Origin: Adineta steineri
Taxonomy: Eukaryota > Rotifera > Eurotatoria > Adinetida > Adinetidae
Assembly: GCA_905250115.1 (NCBI GenBank)
Contig: CAJNOI010000079.1
Span: forward strand, 91,260 to 155,259
Reading direction: 5' to 3'
DNA: 64,000 nucleotides
Shown in pieces: positions 55,993 through 64,000 of the stretch (position 1 is the first letter of the stretch; each line of letters begins with the position of its first letter). The notes below the pieces were generated by a model, which was given only the letters and a program-made list of their open reading frames with translations, did no database searches and had not been told where the DNA came from. Made by a program: the position numbers and the translations under genes.

Positions 55993-56452
55993 TCAGTGTT
56001 TAAGGACTTTGACTTTTCCTTCCATAAGGGCAATGCGTTCATTCTGCTTGTTACAAAGATCGTTTGTTTCAGTCACCTTGCTTAACAATTTTTCAATTCC
56101 ACGATCCATATTCGTTTCCAGCTTCGTCAATTGTTCAATAATTCGCGTGTTTTCAGTTTTCATTTGCTCTCGAAGTTGACTGCTTTCAGTCTTCATTTCC
56201 TCTTGAAGTTGGCTGTTTTGTTCCTTACTTAGTGTATACATTATGCCTACGATGCTAAGCGTATAGGCTCCTACTACTGAAATGGCCTTTATGTTGGAAT
56301 TAGTCAAGAATGGTTCTGTCAACAAAAAAAATGAAGTTAGAAGCAGTCGACTAGAAACGAATACACAAACCTGACATAGAACTTGATTGAAGACGAGTGG
56401 AGTAGTAAATGTAGCGAGCAATTGGGCGCGTGCTTCTGATATATAGATTCAT
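55993..56452 (-). CDS. Small coiled-coil membrane protein with presequence-like N-terminus
   Basis: Two exons (56452-56371 and 56315-55993, intron 55 bp) give 134 aa. The exon 1 frame was preferred over the single open frame to 56421 because it has a real ATG and yields an Arg/Ser/Tyr-rich acidic-free leader (MNLYIRSTRPIARYIYYSTR), typical of mitochondrial import. A TM follows (IKAISVVGAYTLSIVGIMYT), then about 75 residues of heptad-patterned coiled coil (LQEEMKTESSQLREQMKTEN, IEKLLSKVTETNDLCNKQNE). The layout suggests an inner-membrane protein with a coiled-coil domain of the CCDC90/MCUR1 sort, but no diagnostic motif allows that name. Confidence 0.6.
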
Positions 56453-56556
56453 TATTTTCTTTGTTCAACAAAGAAGAGCAATAAAACTTATGATATATTT
56501 TTCTATTACAAATGAAGAGAAATGAAAGACAAGAAGACAGAAAAGAGTTGAAAACA

Positions 56557-56617
56557 TGAGTGTGGAGTGGGTATGGGTGTTATTTTTTCATACACACCCA
56601 CACCCATCCATCCCCAA
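56557..56617. repeat. TGTGGG-type hairpin left of a foldback element
   Basis: TGAGTGTGGAGTGGGTATGG left arm and ACACACCCACACCCATCC right arm. It directly abuts the inverted repeat at 56618. Confidence 0.65.
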
Positions 56618-56999
56618 GATATATGAGGCTTCGGTGGATTTTCTATAGTGCCATACCTTTCCAATGTGGTCTTATTTTTCGAATTTGGTATGAAACTTTG
56701 CTCTCATAAAGACTTTAGCTAGGCCAACTTGCAAAAAACAGTTCAGAACTTTTCGGCAGATCCTCTTCGAAGTATGATGATTTCAAGAAGTACATATTGT
56801 GTATACTATCTATGGGAACGAGCCTATATCTTGGGCTCTTCATACCGCGAAGAGGCTCCACCGAAAAGCTCTGGAATTGTTTTTACAAGCTGGCCTAGTT
56901 AAAGTCTTTATGAGAGAAAAGCTTCATATCAAATTCGAAAAATAAGACTACATTGGAATGGTGCGGCACCATAGAAAACCCACCAAAGCCTCATATATC
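56618..56999. mobile_element. Foldback element (long inverted repeat)
   Basis: The outer ~160 bp at each end are inverse copies at roughly 85-90% by eye. GATATATGAGGCTTCGGTGG at the left matches the inverse of CCACCAAAGCCTCATATATC at the right, and the arms include TTCGAATTTGGTATGAA / TTCATATCAAATTCGAA and CTCATAAAGACTTTAGCTAG. The centre (about 56780-56840) is unpaired. There is no coding sequence. It is flanked on both sides by TGTGGG hairpins. No target-site duplication is evident. Confidence 0.75.
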
Positions 57000-57001
57000 G
57001 C

Positions 57002-57064
57002 TAAGAGGGTGTAGCTCTCTTCTTCACTCGCACCTCATGCACACCCACACCCACCCATCCACGC
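57002..57064. repeat. TGTGGG-type hairpin right of the foldback element
   Basis: AAGAGGGTGTAG left end and CACACCCACACCCACCC right arm. The left arm is degraded. Confidence 0.5.
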
Positions 57065-58200
57065 TATTTCAGGAAAAAGAGGCCATGGCTCGGGATTCTT
57101 TTAGTGCTACGCTAGTCTAGAGATGTCCTCCATATGCTGAACATATAAGTAATAAAGCGGTGAATGACTTCGAACGGTTCCCTGGTTAGTGTGGGCATGT
57201 TTGAAGATCTACACCTTTTGTTCTAGGCGCAGAAGTATTTGGCTTCTCCAGACAGTGTAGGTTTCGCGCGAACCTAAAATTTTCCATTGGGTAGACTGGG
57301 TCCTGATTCTTGTTCAGCGAGTCTCAAATACTTAACTACAGATTTTGACTCATCGAAAACCTTCCGTGTCTATAATATGTTTCACTACACTCAAGCACTG
57401 AGCATTAGTCTGGGATACAGATTTCTTTGCATTCATCTCTCGGTTCTAGAGATTTTGATTATTAAGGAACTTATTTTTATAAGGAACGGGCACCTAATTC
57501 TTCACTCTATATCTTAGATTCTATTCGCAGCTACCGTCTCCTGCTATAGTTACTTACTGGTAGTTGAACGCATTAGAAAGAGTACTGTTTGTCTTATCTG
57601 TAGAGCTGCTTTTTATAAAGTAGATGTGACAAAATGGTAATTACTGTTGATCTTTCTTCGATAAAGTAACTGTTGATCTTTCTCCGGTGAAACAACCGTT
57701 GATCTCTCTCCGCTGAAGCGAGAACAGTCTTTCTTTTCTTTTACTGCTTCAAACCAACTTAGTAGAATTGTGTAAACAGAGAACAAACTGCAGCGTCTAT
57801 TAAAAGACGATAGATGGAGAACTCACCCAACAAAAGAAAAAGTAGAAATCAACAAATAGACGAGCGGAGGAGAAATTCATAACGGAAAGCGGAAAGGGAA
57901 AACTCATTATTCTTGGGAACTGAAAAATCAAACTGCTAAGAAGTAATGATAGTGTGTTGTTTTCCAGTCTCGTATGGGGCTTTTTTCGTGCTAATAAGAC
58001 TAGCTGAGAGTGTGGGTGTGGATTATGCTATTCAGCGTACACCTGTACCTACACCCACACGCACTCTCTCAAGATTTATGTCGGAAACTGGTTAGTATCT
58101 TTTTTTCATGTAGTATTTTTTTATAATCTATTGAGACCCATCAAAACTTGATTGATCACGTTTATTAAGACTGTTTTTTAGTAGATTTCTTCGGTCTTTA
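57065..58200. other. No gene seen; short tandem motif and one hairpin
   Basis: Three copies of a ~30-bp unit (AACTGTTGATCTTTCTCCG type) lie at about 57645-57715. The frame 57287-57517 has no recognisable motif. The hairpin at 58004-58076 is listed separately. Confidence 0.45.
58004..58076. repeat. TGTGGG-type hairpin copy
   Basis: CTGAGAGTGTGGGTGTGG left arm and CTACACCCACACGCACTCTC right arm followed by TCAAGAT. Confidence 0.7.
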
Positions 58201-58667
58201 ACCTCATCGCCGAAAAATAGTTCGTCGAAATGCAGATCGCCGATTTTCGGCGATCTGTATTTCGATAATCTGTAACTTCGGCGATATATATTTCGACAGT
58301 CTATCATTTCTAGAATTTCACTTTCAACGAAGTGCCAGTCGGCGATATTGCTTTTCGCTAATCACATATCCAACACAACAACTCGCTATTCATGCTGGCA
58401 CATAATACTAAGACTTTCGACGATATATATATATATATATATTCAAAGATGAAAGGACGATGAAGACGAGAACGAATGATCGAGAAAGTGACAACTAGTG
58501 AGATAGACCATAAGAAAATTTCGGCGATCTCTATTTCGATAATCAATAGATCGATAACGTCTATTTCGATAATATTCATTTCGGTAATCTTTCTTTTCGA
58601 TGATGTTTGGATTTGCGCGAGTTTCGACGATCTGCGTCTTCGGTGATGTTTTTTTCGGCGATGAGGT
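58201..58667. mobile_element. TIR element with TCGGCGAT arrays
   Basis: Perfect 17-bp terminal inverted repeats, ACCTCATCGCCGAAAAA (58201-58217) and TTTTTCGGCGATGAGGT (58651-58667). The interior is rich in TTTCGGCGATCT / TTTCGATAATC units and a short TA run (58424-58442). It has no transposase. No short target-site duplication is adjacent, although GAAGAAATC (minus sense) occurs 8-9 bp outside each end. Confidence 0.75.
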
Positions 58668-58768
58668 ACATAATCGATTTCTTCACTAGTCGCAGGTTGT
58701 CTTCGAAATAACTGTTCAAGATCAAGCGGGAAAAGTTCAATAGTTTCAACTTTATCAGAAACGATCAC
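58668..58768 (-). pseudogene. Exon-like fragment cut by the TCGGCGAT element
   Basis: The minus-strand frame ending at the element edge reads KVETIELFPLDLEQLFRRQP then ATSEEIDYV. It is non-repetitive and protein-like. A possible acceptor (ACATTAG) lies just upstream at about 58770. Beyond 58667 the frame consists of element sequence. The family is unknown, and the remainder of the gene was not found on the other side. Confidence 0.3.
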
Positions 58769-59985
58769 TTACTAATGTTTTAGATCTAATGTCTTTGGAG
58801 AATACGTCATTCTTCTATAGAAAGATATTTTTCTAATTAAGTTATTTATCTGCTATAAAACAGTTTAAAATCGTTATCTCTGATTTCATATCAAAGTGTA
58901 TATGATAGATCAGAATAATACCATTCGAAAAATGATAGAAGTTCCATTGATGAAATCAACAACCAGTTAAAAAAATACATTGTCTGTGGGTTTCTCTCGA
59001 CTTTTCAATTTCTGTGTAAGTATACCAAGGAGAAAACGCTTTGTATTCCAGTCAGTATTGCATTTCACCTAATTTCTATTTATGACAATACTCACCAAGT
59101 ATTTGATTATTTGAATTAATATCGCAAAGGAAACGTTGTTTGAAACGGCTTTCTCCCTTCTTCTTCCAGCTTTAAATGAAATGATGTGATGTACTTTTTT
59201 TTTCTATAAATTTGATACCTCAAAGTAAAATCGCATTGGTTGAAAAGAAAAAGACAATTTTTTCAACAATATTGCATCAGAGAAAAGTTAGGCAGCAATT
59301 GCATACTACTTCGTCCGTAAAGCAGCTGCACTATGGAAATCAACATTTTAAATTTTTTCTATTTACTCTTCAAAAAGATCAAGATATGATGTAAACGCCG
59401 GTCGGCGCTGATGGAAACTTCTATTTATTAGAAAACGCATATTGTGTTGCAGAAGGTGAAACAAATGGAATATTTTTTCCCATTACTTCCTTCTTCTATT
59501 TATTCTCATACTTGGCAAAGAAAAAAAATTCCTCATTTAAAGAAAGAATAAAAAAGTCTTTGTTTAATTTTTTCTACAATAAATTTGTGTCGTTCTTTCA
59601 CTTCAAGAACTAACGTTGTGTAATGAAGGAGCGATTCTTTCACTCCAGTATGGAGTAAAAAGAAGAAATTAATTTTATTTATACAGCGAGAGTACTGAAA
59701 AGCCTTTCGAAAGAAAAAAACGAAGATTAGTTTAAAAAAGACGGTTGTGAATATATTGTATCGATTAGCAAATGGCTACTCTTTTTTTACTTGTTTTTCA
59801 CTCACTTAGATCTGTGGGGGGCATCTTTTAAAAGACTAATCAATCAAATATAGAATTATTGCTTTAAATAATCCATTGTTTAATATAATTCTAATGAATT
59901 TACCAACAAATCAGTGTGAAAACTTCTATTAGAAATCGAAATATATTATTACACTTGATGATTTGTCATTTATTACATTAAAAAA

Positions 59986-60044
59986 AGAGTGGGTGCGGGT
60001 GAGTGAGAATCGTTACTCTTTATCTGCACTCACGTCCTCAAGCT
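59986..60044. repeat. TGTGGG-type hairpin copy
   Basis: AGAGTGGGTGCGGGTGAGTG left arm and TGCACTCACGTCCTCAAGC right arm. Confidence 0.55.
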
Positions 60045-60682
60045 GACCCCTGATACCTGGCAGTGGCCCCCAACTTTTTGGGGATTGTATATTGATAGTG
60101 CTTAGAAGCTTTGGAAGCCTTCTATAACTGCTCTAGGAGGGTTGTGAGGGTATCTTTTTTTAGTGTTTACCTACATCCACAAGATTGTTGTCACACTTCC
60201 TGAGCATAAACCCTTTAAAATACCGACTGTGTTGAACTAGATTATTTCCTTTATACTATAATTGATGTACGCGAGGGTGAAATTATGATTCTCACCCTTA
60301 CTTTGCCAAGCAGTTGAAAACTCCATTGAACTGACAAATACTCGAAACAAACTTCGATCTTTATCTTTGTGCGTTGAGAGACAAAAAGCAACACCGGACT
60401 TACTACCTATTGCCAAGCTACGAATTAATTTACTTTTCTTCTTACTGGAGCGGGAATAGCTTTTTCCCAGGGAAGAGCTTGTGAGAACAAAGAAAAACAA
60501 CTTTTGTTCGTGAAGGAAAATGAAGTAATGCAAGCAAAAAGATTCTTCTGGAAACCATAATAAAACGGAGAAGACAGAGAAGTTCTTTTCCGGGAACCAT
60601 AATATAACGCAGAAGACACACAAGTTTTTTTTCTAGGAAAGAGAGTGAGAACGAGAAAAACGATTTTTCTGGGAATGATACT

Positions 60683-60730
60683 GAAGGGTGTGGGTGTCTA
60701 GCTTCTCACAGCCCACAGCCACTCACAGCC
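60683..60730. repeat. TGTGGG-type hairpin, diverged right arm
   Basis: GAAGGGTGTGGGTGTC left arm. The right side CAGCCCACAGCCACTCACAG is altered. Confidence 0.45.
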
Positions 60731-61313
60731 TGTACGCAGAGAAAGTATGAATATCACAACTTTAAATACGCACACGACTTTATTTCAGCATGGAAATTAA
60801 TATAAATTATTATCTTATACTATATTCAATTTTAACAAAATAGTCAAAGATGACAATGGATCCGTCATGAGATATCGTTTTGCATGAATATATTTTCGAA
60901 TTAACCGTTGGATAATATAAACTAGCATATCTTTTCACAAAAAGTTTCGGTTCAGATTCCATGTCTAGTTCATTCCTTAGGTTACTTTTCTTTCAATTTA
61001 GCACTGTAGTAGTCACTTTGATTTCGTACGTTGTCGAATTATGCTTTGTAAAGAGGACATCTCTTCACTTTTCGTTCTAAACTAATTATTCATCATAACA
61101 TCTAATTATAAACAATGTTGGTTATTTTCCTTTCATTAGACATTAACTAAGAAAAATTAAAGAAGAGTCTATGTTTGGCTACACAATCGATGGCTTTAGT
61201 AGTGAGACGTGATCTATTATTAGGGTAACATTCCGTTTACAAGTAGGATTTTGTTTGTTCTTGTAGTATCACTGAATAAATTATTTATTAGTCAAATGAT
61301 TCCTCACATTTGA

Positions 61314-61385
61314 TCGAGGGTTGGTCGGTGCGAGTGGTAGATATTGTAATCTTCTTTTACCCAGTCACACACACACCCACCCTAT
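61314..61385. repeat. TGTGGG-type hairpin copy
   Basis: CGAGGGTTGGTCGGTGCGAG left arm and CACACACACCCACCCTAT right arm, diverged, with a T-rich loop. Confidence 0.5.
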
Positions 61386-61708
61386 AATGTTTGTCCATGA
61401 AAAGTAACTAATGTTGAAAAATGTTGTACAATAACATCATTAACTAAAAAATTCATTTCTGAATTATCCTTAAAACTACCTTTAGTAAATAAAAAAAATG
61501 TATTTTTACTTGATTATTCTCATCAAATGAATAACCTCGATTGACAAAAGATTTATGTAAATATTCAAATAAATCATTGGTTAAAAATCATACAGAAAAA
61601 AAGAAAAGATACAGTATTTTTTTTCTTATGAAAGATAATAATTTGCTCGTTGATATATGACAGATATATTTTATTTGTTTTAGAAAAAGAAAAGAAGGAA
61701 TTATCATT

Positions 61709-63996
61709 CTATGTAGTATTTGTAATAGCACATTTCTTTTTTGAATGTTCTTTCCAACGACGATATATTTCAACAAATGCATAACATAGCATACTTATAG
61801 ATAAATAAATAAGAAGAAGAATAAGAGAAGTTCGAATAGTTACATAACTGGCATACTGCAAAAAACAAAATAATGTAATTATTCATTTGAATTTATATAT
61901 ATATGAAAAGTTACACTAAAACTTATCACAAAACCAACTGATTTCCATAAACGATACTTTGCTAAAGCACTTGGATCAGTTTCCGAATAAAAAACTGTAT
62001 AAGTAGCTAAAATAGAGAGACATATTATATTCAATTACTTTCATGTATGATAAGTATATTTTCATACCAATAACTTGTGTTTGCCAAATTGCATCTGCAA
62101 TTCCCCAAAATCCAGCAATAACAAATAATAAAACCATTTGACTTGATTTTGGTTCCCAAAGAAACATTAATATAATCATCGCATAATTAATTAAAGCAGC
62201 AATGATAAATACAAATATTCGGCCTGTATATTTAACAAGACGTCCAAAGATATAACTACTCAATGATTGAAATATTCCATGACATACCATAACAAGTCCA
62301 ACATACCGAATACCAACAAGACAAGTTATAAAACCCTAATGTAAAAGAAATATTTCAATATTTTTATGAAAATTAATAATAATCTTGAGATTTGAAATTA
62401 GTTAAATGAAAATGTAAGTAATGTAGTTAATCTTGAAAATTTAATTTTAATGGAAATTTTCGATCTTCAATCGATCATTATCAACCTTTTAACACAACCT
62501 GATGATACAAACACAAAAAGATTTTACACGAAAAAATATATGAAAAGGTGAAAAAGATCATATAATAATAATAAGTATAAATTATGTAGTCATCATTCAA
62601 ACAAAAAACATCATAATCATAACCATTGAATTGCTGTCAAATGCAATTCACAACTAATAAATAAGTACTCAATTTGTTTAATACGACTACATATAAGATA
62701 ATTTATACTTATTATTATTATATGATCTTTTTCACCTTTTCATATATTTTTTCGTGTAAAATCTTTTTGTGTTTGTATCATCAGGTTGTGTTAAAAGGTT
62801 GATAATGATCGATTGAAGATCGAAAATTTCCATTAAAATTAAATTTTCAATATTTTTAATAAAACAGATTTTATTACTCGAGTAAATTGTGCTGATAAAA
62901 AAGCTGTTTCAATTGTTGTCCACATTGTAATTGGTATGAGAAAAAGTTGATCAATATGTTTCCATTCTTTTAATGATAAAAGAACTTCAAGACTTTTTTT
63001 TAATAATTGTTTTATAGTTTCTAAAAAACACAAACAAAAAAAGAATATCGAACTAAAAAATAATATTAATCTTTCGTACGCTTTTGAGTTAATGCAATTG
63101 AATCAAGTGTTAAAAATAAGAGTAACATTGATAGTAAACCCATTCCAGTAAATATTCCACAAAGAATATAACGCTTTAAAAAGAAATATGTGATTGATTG
63201 TTTTTATTTAAAACAAAAAAGGATTGTTTTACTGCTGTATCATCTACATTCTGAGTTGTATTTGTTGGTGAAGCTAATGTAGGGTTAAAATGAATTCCAC
63301 AATTTATTTTTTGTGCAACACTAGATTGATGAAGTACAAAATAGGATATCAGATTACCCCAAATTGAAGATGTACCAGTTAGTGCAAAAAATATACCAAA
63401 AAATAAACTAACTGATATATTATAAGTTTGATTTTTATGTTGCGAATGATAACGAGCTATTTGATTAAGATATGTAGCACTTGCTGTCCATAATGGAGCT
63501 GCAGATAAACCAACAAGAGCTGCACCTAAAAGAAACACAATATCGATAAAAAAGGAACTATTTGTTGATCATATCTTACTGATATACATAAGTACTGGTA
63601 AAGGTTTTATATTAGCAGCTATATAAAATATATAACCAATTGTAGCAATTATCATCGTAAATTTAAGACCAAATAAATCCATACAAATACCAATAAAAAC
63701 TATAGAACTAAACTAATACAAGCGAGAATTTGTTTTTATATTGTTATAAAAGTTGATTTACTTACAATCAAAAAGGAATAAGTTATAATTAGAGAATTAA
63801 CACCAACATTATTTTTTGTATTTAAACTTGATTGAAGTGTTGACATACCACTATAAGCCGTAAATAAAAGAACAAATGATATAGAGAGTACAATTAAGTT
63901 TTTATAAATTTTTCGAATTGAAAATATTGGTATTGTATTATTTGTAATGGTTAGTTGATTATCAGGTGATGTAGATTTTAATGGATCTATATTCAT
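61709..63996 (-). CDS. UNC-93-like major-facilitator transporter, eight exons
   Basis: Exons 63996-63766, 63712-63580, 63525-63215, 63173-63080, 63020-62878, 62335-62068, 62006-61915 and 61855-61709 join in one frame to 472 aa. Seven introns are present, all short except intron 5 (540 bp). The third intron uses a weak donor GTTTTA. Multiple hydrophobic helices occur throughout. The UNC-93 hallmark SAAPLWTASATYLNQIA lies in the middle of the N-terminal half, followed by FFGIFFALTGTSSIWGNLIS. The second half begins DQLFLIPITMWTTIETAFLS and has FWGIADAIWQTQVI and DPSALAKYRLWKSVGFVISF. UNC-93 proteins regulate two-pore potassium channels in nematodes or traffic TLRs in vertebrates; the role in rotifers is unknown. 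The start is 4 bp from the window edge and looks genuine. Confidence 0.88.
62433..62850. mobile_element. Near-perfect foldback element in intron 5 of the UNC-93-like gene
   Basis: Two arms of about 153 bp (62433-62585 and 62698-62850) are almost exact inverse copies. TTGAAAATTTAATTTTAATG at the left corresponds to CATTAAAATTAAATTTTCAA at the right, and both include the AAAGATCATATAATAATAAT inner edge. The loop is about 112 bp. It makes this intron about ten times longer than its neighbours. High arm identity suggests a recent insertion or ongoing correction. No transposase and no clear target-site duplication. Confidence 0.85.
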
Positions 63997-64000
63997 AATA

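Larger units (their letters stand above)
58770..61708. other. Long region without a convincing gene
   Basis: About 2.9 kb with three TGTGGG hairpins. An imperfect ~50-bp duplication lies near 60535-60645 (TTCTGGAAACCATAATAAAACG / TTCCGGGAACCATAATATAACG type). Frames such as 60237-60623 (minus) arise across that duplication (LWFPEKNF, LWFPEESF) and show no family resemblance. Frame 59212-59394 is not supported. Confidence 0.45.

Noticed and set aside
60237..60623. 128-aa minus-strand frame with duplicated LWFPE motifs
   Set aside because: The duplication reflects a ~50-bp DNA duplication and the remainder lacks family resemblance.
45..61385. Interpreting CACCC/GTGGG stretches as transcription-factor (KLF/CACCC-box) promoters
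   Set aside because: Copies occur in introns, inside transposons and at gene 3' ends as paired inverse arms, not preferentially upstream of starts.
1..64000. CRISPR-like regularly spaced hairpins
   Set aside because: The TGTGGG repeats are spaced irregularly by kilobases in eukaryotic sequence with introns; no array, leader or cas genes.

Overview
The window reads as nuclear DNA of a bdelloid rotifer (phylum Rotifera; Rotaria- or Adineta-like). It is strongly AT-rich. Genes are dense on both strands and mostly carry 45-70 bp GT-AG introns. Protein families include rotifer-type rhodopsin-like GPCRs, NHL-repeat proteins, F-box proteins, a DUF3684/sacsin-like ATPase, and bacterial- or fungal-looking enzymes (class V aminotransferase, microbial-type PARG, sialidase-like protein). 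This assignment rests on remembered family resemblance, not on a database search.

Layout. 1-4.1 kb: repeat-rich, with two non-autonomous DNA transposons carrying clear target-site duplications (611-1182 and 3279-4085) and gene debris. 4.2-6 kb: a complete three-exon F-box gene (minus). 6.3-13.3 kb: a polyketide-synthase fragment, an intact two-TM Cys-rich membrane protein, GCGT-type satellite blocks, and two truncated genes (same membrane family; DUF3684 ATPase) joined at an AAGATCTT-repeat junction. 14.3-15.4 kb: B-box protein. 16.5-17.9 kb: decayed piggyBac transposase and BEN-domain fragment. 19.3-22.2 kb: type II glycosyltransferase-like protein and a GPCR. 23.1-25.6 kb: secreted matrix metalloproteinase with a Thr-rich tail. 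26-29.8 kb: GPCR, small membrane protein, secreted class V aminotransferase. 30.6-34.1 kb: PARG and a frameshifted sialidase-like gene. 34.7-36.1 kb: membrane-anchored NHL protein with an in-frame TGA. 36.7-38.8 kb: F-box/GRDP-like gene whose last codons were replaced by a transposon insertion. 40.5-49.6 kb: a 930-aa chimeric receptor (signal peptide, NHL propeller, two duplicated beta-sandwich domains, 7TM) with unusually long introns. 50.5-54.2 kb: C2-domain protein and two tandem GPCRs, one dead. 56-56.5 kb: small coiled-coil protein with a presequence-like N-terminus. 56.6-61.7 kb: repeat-rich, no convincing intact gene. 61.7-64 kb: eight-exon UNC-93-like transporter.

The most unusual signal is a family of more than 20 short inverted repeats (about 50-90 bp) of the form CTTGAGGGTGTGGGTGTG...loop...CACACCCACACCCTCAAG, spread over the whole window. 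Their core TGTGGG is, from memory, the telomeric repeat unit reported for the bdelloid Adineta vaga. Several copies sit at the edges of gene fragments. A second theme is that unrelated TIR elements carry dense subterminal arrays of their own short motif (CCGGT, TCCGGAAA, GAAGTCTTTT, TCGGCGAT, GCGTnnAnACGC). The genes do not form an operon-like pathway. They look like a typical accessory-rich bdelloid segment of receptors, secreted enzymes and decaying copies.
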